Of a stretch of 5,650 nt of DNA, positions 1-5,650 are shown one piece after another. The stretch is taken from the NCBI GenBank assembly GCA_020054175.1, contig JAGVLR010000066.1:1-5650 (forward strand). Direction: 5' to 3'. Origin of the DNA: Candidatus Dadabacteria bacterium. Lineage in GTDB: Bacteria > Desulfobacterota_D > UBA1144 > Nemesobacterales > UBA2774. The notes beneath the pieces are model-generated. The model was not told the DNA's origin and did not search any database. It worked only from the letters and a program-made list of their open reading frames with translations. The position numbers and the translations under genes were made by a program. Numbering within the stretch: position 1 is the stretch's first letter; each line of letters starts with the position of its first letter.

Positions 1-1385
1 CGCTTTCGAACTTCATCGGGACATACTGGCTCATAGGCACGCTCAGCAGGTTCGGCGGATTCCCGATACCCGTCAGTGTCGTTTTCATCTTCGTACTTGG
101 CGCATTCTCCGGGCTCTCCTACGCCATATTTTCTTATGTTGTAACCCGGCTCGGATTCACGAAGCGGCCCGGCATCATATCGGCCCTCCTCATAGCCGCC
201 GTCTGGACGTCGATCGAATACTTCTTCCCGTTCCTCTTCCCTTATGGCATAGGGAACTCCCAGCCGGATTACCTGCCAATCGTTCAGGTATTCGACATAT
301 TCGGCGTCTACGGACTCAGCTTTATTATCGTCCTCGTTAACGTCGCAATTACGAGAGCGATTTTGCGTCGGGGAAGCGGCGCTCCTTTCCCTGTCAGAGA
401 GATTGCGCTCTCCGCCTTTCTCGTCGCCGCCTCGCTTATATATGGTTACGTGAGAATCGGCCAGGTGGACGCGGAAATCGCCGCCGCGCCGAAGCTCAAA
501 ATCGGCATGGTTCAGGCCAACTTCGACTTCCTCGAAAAATCCGAGAGCAAGGAAGACGTCGTCACGGAAAAGCACAAGGAGATGTCGCTCGCCCTCAAGG
601 ACGTCGATCTCATAATCTGGCCCGAAACGGCTATACAGGCGTGGTTCCCGACAGACACCAATTACCTCGTGATCCGTGACGCTCCGGGCGTGCCTTACAT
701 GGACGGGAAATATTTCATCGTCGGCGGCATGTCATTCACACCGAAAGAAGAGAATATAGAGGTTATAACCAGCGACAATGTCATACAGTACAACACGGCA
801 TTCCTGACGGACTCCGAGGGCAGAATACTTTCGCGCTACCACAAGAACAAGCTCCTACTCTTCGGCGAATACCTCCCGTTCTCGAAATACTTTCCGGCGA
901 TAAAAAAAATAAGCCCGGCGTCAGGCGACTTCACACCCGGAGACGAGTTCGATCTCTTCGTCATAGAGGATAAAGGAGCGAGGATTGGGCCGATCATATG
1001 CTACGAAGACATACTCCCGCCCTTCAGCAGAAAATTCGCCGAGAAGGGAGCCAACCTCATAGTCAACATAACCAACGACGCCTGGTTCGGTCGGACTATA
1101 GCCCCGTACCAGCACCTCTTCGTCTCGATACCGAGGTCGATAGAAACCAGAAAATATATGTTGCGGTCGACGAACACGGGCATAAGCGCGATTATCGATC
1201 CCGTGGGCAGGGTGGTCGCCGAGACACCGACGTTCGAGAGGATGAACCTCGAAGGAGAAGTCGGCCTCATGAACGGCGAAAACACCTTCTACACCAAAAC
1301 CGGCGACGTGTTCCCCGTGGCGTGCCTCGTCTTCTGGATAGTTCTCGGCGGGATATTTCTTTTAAAGGGAAAGCGCGCCGCGTAG
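1..1385 (+). CDS. lnt: Apolipoprotein N-acyltransferase, 5'-truncated by window edge
   Basis: The frame is open from base 3, with no stop before TAG at 1383-1385, giving 460 visible residues. Members are usually about 500-540 aa, so some N-terminal residues lie outside the window. Known role: an inner-membrane enzyme that moves an acyl chain from a phospholipid to the N-terminal cysteine of diacylated lipoproteins on the periplasmic side. Seen here: hydrophobic segments around visible residues 22-48, 57-80, 93-117 and 135-150, then a carbon-nitrogen hydrolase (nitrilase-like) domain from about 165 to 425, and a C-terminal membrane helix at about 436-455. The catalytic triad is present: Glu208 (WPETAI), Lys281 (RYHKNKL) and Cys333 (IICYED). 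Glu289 (FGEY) and the NDAWFG motif at 358-363 also match the family. A TTG at 363 could look like a start, but membrane segments continue upstream of it in the same frame. The gene converges on hisC and its last 24 bp overlap it. Confidence 0.95.
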   Translation, partial: LSNFIGTYWLIGTLSRFGGFPIPVSVVFIFVLGAFSGLSYAIFSYVVTRLGFTKRPGIISALLIAAVWTSIEYFFPFLFPYGIGNSQPDYLPIVQVFDIFGVYGLSFIIVLVNVAITRAILRRGSGAPFPVREIALSAFLVAASLIYGYVRIGQVDAEIAAAPKLKIGMVQANFDFLEKSESKEDVVTEKHKEMSLALKDVDLIIWPETAIQAWFPTDTNYLVIRDAPGVPYMDGKYFIVGGMSFTPKEENIEVITSDNVIQYNTAFLTDSEGRILSRYHKNKLLLFGEYLPFSKYFPAIKKISPASGDFTPGDEFDLFVIEDKGARIGPIICYEDILPPFSRKFAEKGANLIVNITNDAWFGRTIAPYQHLFVSIPRSIETRKYMLRSTNTGISAIIDPVGRVVAETPTFERMNLEGEVGLMNGENTFYTKTGDVFPVACLVFWIVLGGIFLLKGKRAA

Positions 1386-2462
1386 CGCGGCAAGGAAGGC
1401 GTCGTTCTCGCCCGGCGTGCCTGTCGTAACCCGGAGGCAGTTTTCGAGCCGCCCGGGCCTGTTGAAGTTCCTTATAAGAACGTCACGCTCAATCAGCCCC
1501 TCGAAGACGGAATTGGCGTCCGTTACCCTGAACAGAATGAAATTTGCGTCACTCGGGAATGGTTCGACTCCGGGCATCTCCGAAAGAGCGCTGAAGACCC
1601 TTTTCCTCTCTCTCACGATGAGCTGAATATTCTCGGCGATAAACTCCCGGCTCTCCAGCACGACGCGCGCCGCCGACTGGCTGAGGGAGTTGATGTTGTA
1701 TGGGTACCTGACTTTATTGACCTCGTGCGCTATCCCCTCCCCCGCGAAAAGCATTCCGAGCCTCAGCGCGGCGAATCCTATTTTGGACAGCGTCCTCATC
1801 ACGACGAGGTTCCCGTGCGTTTTAACGAGGGGCAGGAAGTTTTGACCGGAGAAATCGGCATAGGCTTCGTCGACGACGACCAGCCCGCCGGTAAGCTCTA
1901 TTATCTCCATTATCCTGTCTTCGGAGTATGCGTTCCCTGTCGGGTTATTCGGCGATGCGAGGAATATAATGTCGGGATCTTTTTCTTCTATGAGCGCGCG
2001 CATGCTCCCCATGTCGAGGTCGAATTTCTCGTCGAGCTCCGGCTCTAAAATCGTCGCGCCTAATGCGAGGCCGCTCAGCCTGTACATCGAGAACGTCGGA
2101 GCGGGGCAGACCACCTTCCCGGTGCCGCCGGCAAAGGCAGTCACAAGCATTCCGATGATCTCGTCCGAGCCGTTCCCGAGAATTATCCCCTCCTGGGGAA
2201 AACCGCTGATCTCGGATATAAGCGCCCTCAGATCGTGCGCCTCGGGGTCGGGATACCTGTTGAGCTCAAGGCGGCTCGTTTCCTCGGCAACCTTTGCAGC
2301 GACATCCGGCGGAAGCGGAAACGGGCTTTCATTGCCGTCGAGCTTAACGGAGCAGTCGTGGTGCGGGACAGAGTAAGCCGAAAGTCCCCTCACACGCCCG
2401 CTCAGCCTCGACTCCAGAACGCTCTCGACCGTCTTTTTCCTGTCCTTATCCCGGGAATTCAT
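1362..2462 (-). CDS. hisC: Histidinol-phosphate aminotransferase
   Basis: This is a pyridoxal-phosphate (PLP) enzyme of aminotransferase fold type I. It converts imidazole acetol phosphate plus glutamate to histidinol phosphate and 2-oxoglutarate in the cytoplasm. The 366 residues are near the usual 350-370. Visible motifs are the N-terminal KLDGNESP segment (40-47), GNGSDE (96-101, phosphate/PLP region), NNPTG (172-176), DEAYADF (198-204), the PLP-binding Lys227 in RTLSKIG, Arg234 in ALRLG, and Arg344 in LRVTTGTP, the expected carboxylate-binding arginine. The ATG at 2462 is chosen because it leaves a normal family N-terminus. A weak Shine-Dalgarno core GAG lies 8 nt upstream (complement of 2471-2473). 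A GTG at codon 24 is a less likely alternative because it would leave only a short lead-in. The gene follows hisD by 40 bp on the same strand, which implies cotranscription. Its end overlaps the end of lnt. Paralogous aminotransferases can look alike, but the hisD neighbour settles the role. Confidence 0.95.
   Translation of the reverse strand: MNSRDKDRKKTVESVLESRLSGRVRGLSAYSVPHHDCSVKLDGNESPFPLPPDVAAKVAEETSRLELNRYPDPEAHDLRALISEISGFPQEGIILGNGSDEIIGMLVTAFAGGTGKVVCPAPTFSMYRLSGLALGATILEPELDEKFDLDMGSMRALIEEKDPDIIFLASPNNPTGNAYSEDRIMEIIELTGGLVVVDEAYADFSGQNFLPLVKTHGNLVVMRTLSKIGFAALRLGMLFAGEGIAHEVNKVRYPYNINSLSQSAARVVLESREFIAENIQLIVRERKRVFSALSEMPGVEPFPSDANFILFRVTDANSVFEGLIERDVLIRNFNRPGRLENCLRVTTGTPGENDAFLAALRGALSL
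1377..1391. repeat. Short inverted repeat across the lnt stop codon
   Basis: GCCGCG (1377-1382) and CGCGGC (1386-1391) form a perfect 6-bp GC-only stem with a three-base loop, which is the TAG stop codon of lnt. It lies where lnt and hisC overlap, so on the minus strand it is inside the last hisC codons. On the plus strand it is followed by AAGG with no T-run. On the minus strand a mixed T/C stretch follows, not a clean U-tract. It is therefore not a textbook intrinsic terminator, although a role in ending one or both convergent transcripts is possible. Chance is also plausible in GC-rich coding DNA. Confidence 0.35.
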
Positions 2463-2502
2463 GAATTTGTCTCAAGGGAGCCTGCGTACATCTGCGGAGA
2501 TT

Positions 2503-3795
2503 TTACTTGCCCTTCACCCTCACGCCGACCGAAAGCGCGTGCGCTTCGAGCTCCTCGCTGTATGCAAGATTCATAACGGAGCCCGCGAGCGACTTGAAGC
2601 CCCTTTCGGATATCGAGATCACGCTCGGCATCCTGAGGAAATCGTAAACGCTGAGCGGCGACGAGAACCTCGCGGCGCCGCCCGTCGGGAGAACGTGGCT
2701 CGGGCCGGCGACGTAATCGCCGAAGGCTTCCGTCGACATCGAGCCCACGAATATCGCCCCCGCGTGCTTTATATTTTTAAGTATCTCTTTCGGTTTTTTA
2801 ACGCAGAGCTCCAGATGCTCCGGAGCTAGCGCGTTCGCGACGTCCACAGCCCTGTCGATCGTTTTCACGACGAATACTGTCCCCTGGTTTTTAACGGCCT
2901 CGCGGGCAATGTCCCTGCGGCTGAGCCTTTCGAGCTGGGCCTCGACCTCGGCGGCCACCTCACGGGCGAACTTCACCGACTGCGTTACGACTAACGGGAC
3001 AGCCATCTCGTCGTGCTCGGCCTGCGCAAGGAGGTCGGCCGCGACCCACGCCGCGGGCGAGCTGCCGTCGGCTATTATCAGCACCTCGCTCGGCCCCGCA
3101 ATCATGTCTATGTCGACGACGCCGAATACGAGTTTTTTTGCTATGGTGACGTATATATTTCCCGGGCCTACTATCTTGTCGACTTTAGGTACGGACTCAG
3201 TCCCGTACGCGAGCGCAGCAACGGCCTGAGCCCCGCCGACTTTATACACGGAATCGACCCCGGCGATCTCGGCTGCGGCCAGCACGGTTGGGTTTATCTC
3301 CCCGCCCGGGCACGGCGTAACGAGGGCCAGCTCCTTCACCCCGGCGACCTTCGCCGGAATCGCTGTCATGAGAACTGTCGAAGGATATGCAGCCTTTCCG
3401 CCGGGAACGTATAGACCCGCCTTCTCTATCGGCCGGATTAGCCAGCCGAGCTCGTTTCCGAGCCCGTCCTTAAACGTCATCCCCTTGGGGAGCTTCCGCT
3501 TGTGAAAGTCCCTCACGCGCCGGGCTGCCTTCACGAGGTCGGCCCTGAGCTTTTTTGGAACGCGCAATTTCGCTTCTTCGAATTCTTTTTTCGAAACCTT
3601 TACCGTCTCTGAGGTGAGTTTGACCCTGTCGTATTTCGAACTGTATTTGAAAAGAGCCCTGTCCCCGTTTTTCCTTACATCCTCGACTATGCTCCTGACG
3701 GAAGATTCGAGAGCGGGGTCGGTGAGCGACTCTCCTCTTCTGAGTCCCTTTAGCTGCTCGTCTATGTTTCCGCTTTTAATCTCGATTATTTTCAC
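2503..3795 (-). CDS. hisD: Histidinol dehydrogenase
   Basis: This zinc enzyme catalyses the last two steps of histidine biosynthesis, NAD-dependent oxidation of histidinol to histidinal and then to histidine. With the GTG start at 3795 it is 430 aa, the usual family size. The N-terminus reads VKIIEIKSGN, with the first residue initiated as Met. Residue spacing matches the E. coli enzyme closely: catalytic Glu326-His327 in ALAPEHLEL, and zinc ligands Gln258 and His261 in AQAEHDE, Asp360 in FGDY and His419 near the C-terminus. Other conserved blocks are YVPGGKAAYPS at about 129-139, GPGNIYV at 210-216 and IAGPSEVL at 232-239. The frame stays open upstream to 4122, but that stretch is low-quality sequence lying opposite the SRPBCC gene and is not HisD-like. 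No Shine-Dalgarno is seen; instead a TATAAT box ends 10 nt before the GTG, so the message may be almost leaderless. It is the first gene of a unit with hisC, which starts 40 bp after its TAA. Confidence 0.96.
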   Translation of the reverse strand: MKIIEIKSGNIDEQLKGLRRGESLTDPALESSVRSIVEDVRKNGDRALFKYSSKYDRVKLTSETVKVSKKEFEEAKLRVPKKLRADLVKAARRVRDFHKRKLPKGMTFKDGLGNELGWLIRPIEKAGLYVPGGKAAYPSTVLMTAIPAKVAGVKELALVTPCPGGEINPTVLAAAEIAGVDSVYKVGGAQAVAALAYGTESVPKVDKIVGPGNIYVTIAKKLVFGVVDIDMIAGPSEVLIIADGSSPAAWVAADLLAQAEHDEMAVPLVVTQSVKFAREVAAEVEAQLERLSRRDIAREAVKNQGTVFVVKTIDRAVDVANALAPEHLELCVKKPKEILKNIKHAGAIFVGSMSTEAFGDYVAGPSHVLPTGGAARFSSPLSVYDFLRMPSVISISERGFKSLAGSVMNLAYSEELEAHALSVGVRVKGK

Positions 3796-3805
3796 GATGG
3801 GAAGG

Positions 3806-3834
3806 ATTATACACAGTGCAGCCGGCGACTGAAA
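3806..3834 (-). promoter_or_regulatory. Putative hisDC promoter with TATAAT -10 box
   Basis: On the minus strand a perfect TATAAT lies at 3811-3806, only 10 nt before the hisD GTG (3795). The -35 region is poor: TTTCAG at 17-bp spacing (3834-3829), or CTTTCA at 18-bp spacing, match TTGACA at 2 and 3 positions. A start 7-8 nt after the -10 box would fall at 3799-3798 and leave a leader of only about 3-4 nt. There is no attenuator-like leader peptide or His-codon run here, and such a short leader leaves no room for one. The -10 box is exact but a hexamer can occur by chance; its position next to a start codon without a ribosome-binding site is the main support. Confidence 0.5.
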
Positions 3835-3961
3835 GTCGTTCGAGCGGCCCGGCGCCGTCAGGCGCGGCTTCCCTCCCCGCTGAAACCCGCACTCCGGACC
3901 CGGCCCGTCGTGTACACTAAATCGCGGGCGATTGAAAACGCCGTTGTTAAACGGTCCACGC

Positions 3962-3966
3962 AGAGG
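3962..3966 (+). promoter_or_regulatory. Shine-Dalgarno site fixing the SRPBCC gene start
   Basis: AGAGG lies 6 nt before the ATG at 3973. This selects that ATG over in-frame start codons further upstream, such as the GTG at 3910, whose added residues look nothing like the family. It is the clearest ribosome-binding site in the window and contrasts with hisD and the right-hand gene, which lack one. Confidence 0.7.
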
Positions 3967-3972
3967 CAGCGC

Positions 3973-4443
3973 ATGAATATATACACTCTCGAAAGAACGC
4001 AGGAAGTTACGGCCCCTCTGGAAGAGGTATGGGGCTTTTTCTCTAATCCCGAGAACCTCGCCCTCATAACGCCGCCCTGGCTCGGGTTCAGAGTAATCTC
4101 CGGAGGCGGCTGGAAAATACATGAGGGCATGCTCATCAAATACAGGGTCTCGCCACTCCTCGGTATACCGGTTACGTGGATGACAGAAATCACCGAGGTC
4201 GAGGAGTTAAGCCGGTTCGTCGACGTGCAGAGGACGGGCCCCTACAGTTTCTGGCGCCACGAACACACGTTTACACAAAAGAACGGAGCCGTAGAGGTAA
4301 AGGACTTCGTCAGCTACGCCCTTCCACTCGGCCCCCTCGGCAGAATAGTTCACGCCCTCGACACGAAAAAACGTCTCGACCGTATATTCGAGTTCAGGCG
4401 GGAATACGTCGAAAAAAGATTCGGGGCTACTTCCGGCGCTTAA
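3973..4443 (+). CDS. SRPBCC family protein (START/Bet v1-like), ligand unknown
   Basis: A 156-aa protein with the layout of a single SRPBCC domain, a helix-grip fold with a hydrophobic cavity that binds or acts on small hydrophobic ligands in many unrelated roles. Seen here: an opening strand with TLERTQEVTAPLEEVWGFF (residues 5-23), the typical strand then helix with the conserved Pro and Trp; then NPENLALITPPWLGF (25-39), the central strand pairs including GPYSFWRHEHTF (89-100) and the DFVSYALPLGPLG block (111-123), and a long C-terminal helix from about 124 to 148 rich in Arg/Lys. There is no signal peptide or membrane helix, so it is probably cytoplasmic. Similar proteins occur alone or fused to SDR-type epimerases and are annotated only as SRPBCC or polyketide-cyclase-like. 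It is divergent from hisD and followed after 76 bp by a gene with its own promoter, so it appears to be a single-gene unit. No specific function is claimed. Confidence 0.85.
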   Translation: MNIYTLERTQEVTAPLEEVWGFFSNPENLALITPPWLGFRVISGGGWKIHEGMLIKYRVSPLLGIPVTWMTEITEVEELSRFVDVQRTGPYSFWRHEHTFTQKNGAVEVKDFVSYALPLGPLGRIVHALDTKKRLDRIFEFRREYVEKRFGATSGA

Positions 4444-4483
4444 GTGTAATTGCGCTTATCGACTTGCATCGCGCGCCGTTTGA

Positions 4484-4511
4484 TTGACACACACCTCCCG
4501 GAAAATATACT
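4484..4511 (+). promoter_or_regulatory. Strong sigma70-type promoter for the right-hand gene
   Basis: A perfect -35 box TTGACA (4484-4489) is followed by a 16-bp spacer and the -10 box TATACT (4506-4511), five of six matches. The -10 box ends 8 nt before the ATG at 4520, so normal initiation 6-9 nt downstream places the transcript start at about 4518-4520, at or within two bases of the A of the ATG. No Shine-Dalgarno lies at useful distance; the only purine stretch, GGAAAA at 4500-4505, is in the promoter spacer. The rest of the 76-bp spacer (4444-4483) holds a weak 6-bp stem TAAGTG/CGCTTA (4441-4458, one G-T pair) at the SRPBCC stop codon, without a T-run, so it is not called a terminator. 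Confidence 0.7.
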
Positions 4512-4519
4512 TTTCACCT

Positions 4520-5650
4520 ATGAGCGATTCAGTCGTAGATATGAGTAAGTACAAGCTGGACCAGGCCGAGCAGGAGCTCCGCTCAAAGCTCGTCGAATAC
4601 ACGGAGCGCCCGGAGATACAGTCGCAGTTCGGGGAAGCCTTTTATATATGGAGGGACGATCCCGACTTTCTGGCCGACGACGTAACGGAGGACGAGGTCG
4701 ACGACCTCACATTCGAGAAGTTCTTCGACTGGTTCCTCTTCGATTTCAGGCTCCTCGATACGGGGGAAAGAATTATCGAGCGGTTCTATAAGGACGAGCG
4801 CGGAACGCTGACAGAGCTCGAAGACAAAATGGTAGGCGAGTGGCGGGAGAACGTCTACAGCTTTTTCGAAGTGCTCGAAGTCGTCCCCGGAGAAAGCTGC
4901 ACAATAAAAGACCTCTTCGACAATAATAAATATACGGTCAGGGACACTTCATCCTCTAAAAAGCTCAAAGTCACGGACATAATAGGCGCTCGCCCGCTCG
5001 GCGCCGGAGACCAGGCCTACTTCTCGGGCGTCATATCGGTCTATCCGGCGACTTTCCGGGAAATTATCCTCGAATTTTTCAATTCAAGCTTCAGAGACTA
5101 CAGGCGCGAGCACGGAAAGGAAAGCGCTAAAAGAGATTATCTGAAGGACTACGGCTTTCAGATAGGGCATTATCTCGAGGATTTCGCCAAGAATCCCCGG
5201 CTCGTTTCTCCGGAGGGCGAGGAGCTCGTTCTTGCCTCGGCACTTTATTCAGTTGGCGACGAACGGGCTGTTCTAAAGAGATTAAGGGACGATAAAGCCT
5301 TCGAAGAGCTGAGCGCACCTGTCGACGAAATAAAAATCTTCGCCTTCGAAGACGCAGGCGACCATGCGGCTTCCGGAACCCTCGAAATCGAAAACGGCTC
5401 CCTCAGGGTGCAGTGCTACTCGAAGGACATGCTCGGATGGATAAAAGCCCGGATCGAGAAAGACCTCGGCAAGCTCGTGTCTCACAAGGAAGACATTCTT
5501 AAAGACCTCGAAAATTTCATAAACAATAAAGAAGCCAAAAGCGTAAAGAAGACACCCAAAAAGACCAGGAAGCTGCCGCCCGGGGTGAAGAGCAATAAAG
5601 AGCTCGACAGGGAGCTCGACGATTTCTACACCCAATGGCTCGACCAGCCC
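4520..5650 (+). CDS. Conserved hypothetical protein, 3'-truncated; resembles SEC-C/MbcA-ParS-like proteins
   Basis: The frame is open from the ATG at 4520 to the window edge, 377 codons without a stop, so the C-terminus is missing. The protein is acidic, soluble and mainly helical at both ends, with no signal peptide or membrane segment. Seen in order: a helical N-terminal part (about 10-60) ending in an Asp/Glu-rich stretch; an aromatic block FEKFFDWFLFDFRLLD (65-80); a probable beta-rich region (115-180) with FFEVLEVVPGESCTIKDLF (115-133) and RPLGAGDQAYFSG (158-170); a helix (178-225); a second alpha/beta part (265-330) with NGSLRVQCYSKDMLGWI (292-308); a Lys-rich linker (337-351); and FYTQWLDQP (369-377) at the edge. 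From memory of related proteins, the aromatic block and the ending recall conserved hypothetical proteins annotated with SEC-C motifs or an MbcA/ParS/Xre-antitoxin-like C-terminus. No Cys-rich zinc motif is visible in the part present, so this is inference. A second ATG at 4541 has no better ribosome-binding site. The start fits the adjacent promoter. Confidence 0.8.
   Translation, partial: MSDSVVDMSKYKLDQAEQELRSKLVEYTERPEIQSQFGEAFYIWRDDPDFLADDVTEDEVDDLTFEKFFDWFLFDFRLLDTGERIIERFYKDERGTLTELEDKMVGEWRENVYSFFEVLEVVPGESCTIKDLFDNNKYTVRDTSSSKKLKVTDIIGARPLGAGDQAYFSGVISVYPATFREIILEFFNSSFRDYRREHGKESAKRDYLKDYGFQIGHYLEDFAKNPRLVSPEGEELVLASALYSVGDERAVLKRLRDDKAFEELSAPVDEIKIFAFEDAGDHAASGTLEIENGSLRVQCYSKDMLGWIKARIEKDLGKLVSHKEDILKDLENFINNKEAKSVKKTPKKTRKLPPGVKSNKELDRELDDFYTQWLDQP

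Larger units (their letters stand above)
3796..3972. other. Divergent intergenic region between hisD and SRPBCC gene
   Basis: These 177 bp separate the two divergent starts. Beyond the hisD -10 box, the plus strand has TACACT at 3913-3918 (four of six matches to TATAAT), without a convincing -35 partner, as a weak candidate promoter for the SRPBCC gene. A 5-bp inverted repeat CCGTT/AACGG with a 4-base loop lies at 3941-3954, shortly before the SRPBCC ribosome-binding site; it could fold in the leader or be a small operator half-site pair. The part from about 3842 to 3910 is C/G-rich with no recognisable motif. No tRNA, riboswitch or T-box-like structure is recognised. Confidence 0.4.

Noticed and set aside
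363..1385. lnt beginning at the TTG at 363
   Set aside because: The same frame continues upstream to the window edge and encodes typical Lnt membrane segments and a GNSQP motif, so the gene is simply cut by the window.
1725..2376. Plus-strand open frames opposite hisC
   Set aside because: They mirror hisC codons, have no domain pattern and no ribosome-binding site, and hisC is certain on the other strand.
2459..2491. Ten-codon minus-strand frame between hisD and hisC whose TGA overlaps the hisC ATG
   Set aside because: The ATGA overlap could suggest translational coupling, but there is no Shine-Dalgarno before its ATG, it contains no His codons, and a frame this short is expected by chance.
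3796..4122. N-terminal extension of hisD by 109 codons to an ATG at 4122
   Set aside because: The extra residues are not HisD-like, the extension would overlap the SRPBCC gene on the opposite strand, and the GTG at 3795 gives exact family length and E. coli-like residue numbering.
4437..4458. Direct repeat GCGCTTA and weak stem at the SRPBCC stop codon as a terminator or binding site
   Set aside because: Seven-base copies 15 bp apart are weak evidence, the stem contains a G-T pair, and no T-run follows.
5282..5635. Minus-strand open frame of 117 codons opposite the right-hand gene
   Set aside because: It lies wholly antisense to a better supported long frame with a promoter, has no recognisable motif, and arises from GC-rich codon complementarity.

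Overview
The window carries five protein-coding genes and very little non-coding DNA. The apolipoprotein N-acyltransferase (lnt) points to a Gram-negative-type (diderm) bacterium that makes triacylated lipoproteins. Base composition is moderately GC-rich by eye. Codon use is unusual for that: ATA is a favoured isoleucine codon, and AGG/AGA arginine codons are common. This is unlike enteric bacteria and suggests an environmental, possibly uncultivated lineage. I cannot assign a phylum from this sequence alone.

Layout from left to right. (1) Positions 1-1385, plus strand: the 3' part of lnt, entering from outside the window. (2) Positions 3795-1362, minus strand: a two-gene histidine unit, hisD followed by hisC with a 40-bp gap. 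It runs tail-to-tail into lnt, and the two coding ends overlap by 24 bp. (3) Positions 3796-3972: a divergent intergenic region. On the minus strand it holds a TATAAT box just upstream of the GTG start of hisD. (4) Positions 3973-4443, plus strand: a small SRPBCC-fold (START/Bet v1-like) protein of unknown ligand. (5) Positions 4444-4519: a short spacer with a near-consensus promoter (TTGACA-N16-TATACT) whose predicted transcript starts at or within a few bases of the next ATG. (6) Positions 4520-5650, plus strand: a long open frame of at least 377 codons that leaves the window on the right. It encodes an acidic soluble protein that resembles conserved hypothetical proteins often annotated as SEC-C / MbcA-ParS-like.

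Functionally, hisD and hisC encode late steps of histidine biosynthesis. HisC makes histidinol phosphate by transamination, and HisD oxidises histidinol to histidine. lnt belongs to lipoprotein maturation and is only a neighbour. The SRPBCC protein and the long right-hand protein have no function I can establish; the latter has its own promoter. The most noteworthy points are the near-leaderless promoter geometry at two genes, the long right-hand gene of uncertain function, and the lnt/hisC overlap with the lnt stop codon in a hairpin loop. I see no rRNA, tRNA, CRISPR array, insertion sequence or clear mobile element.
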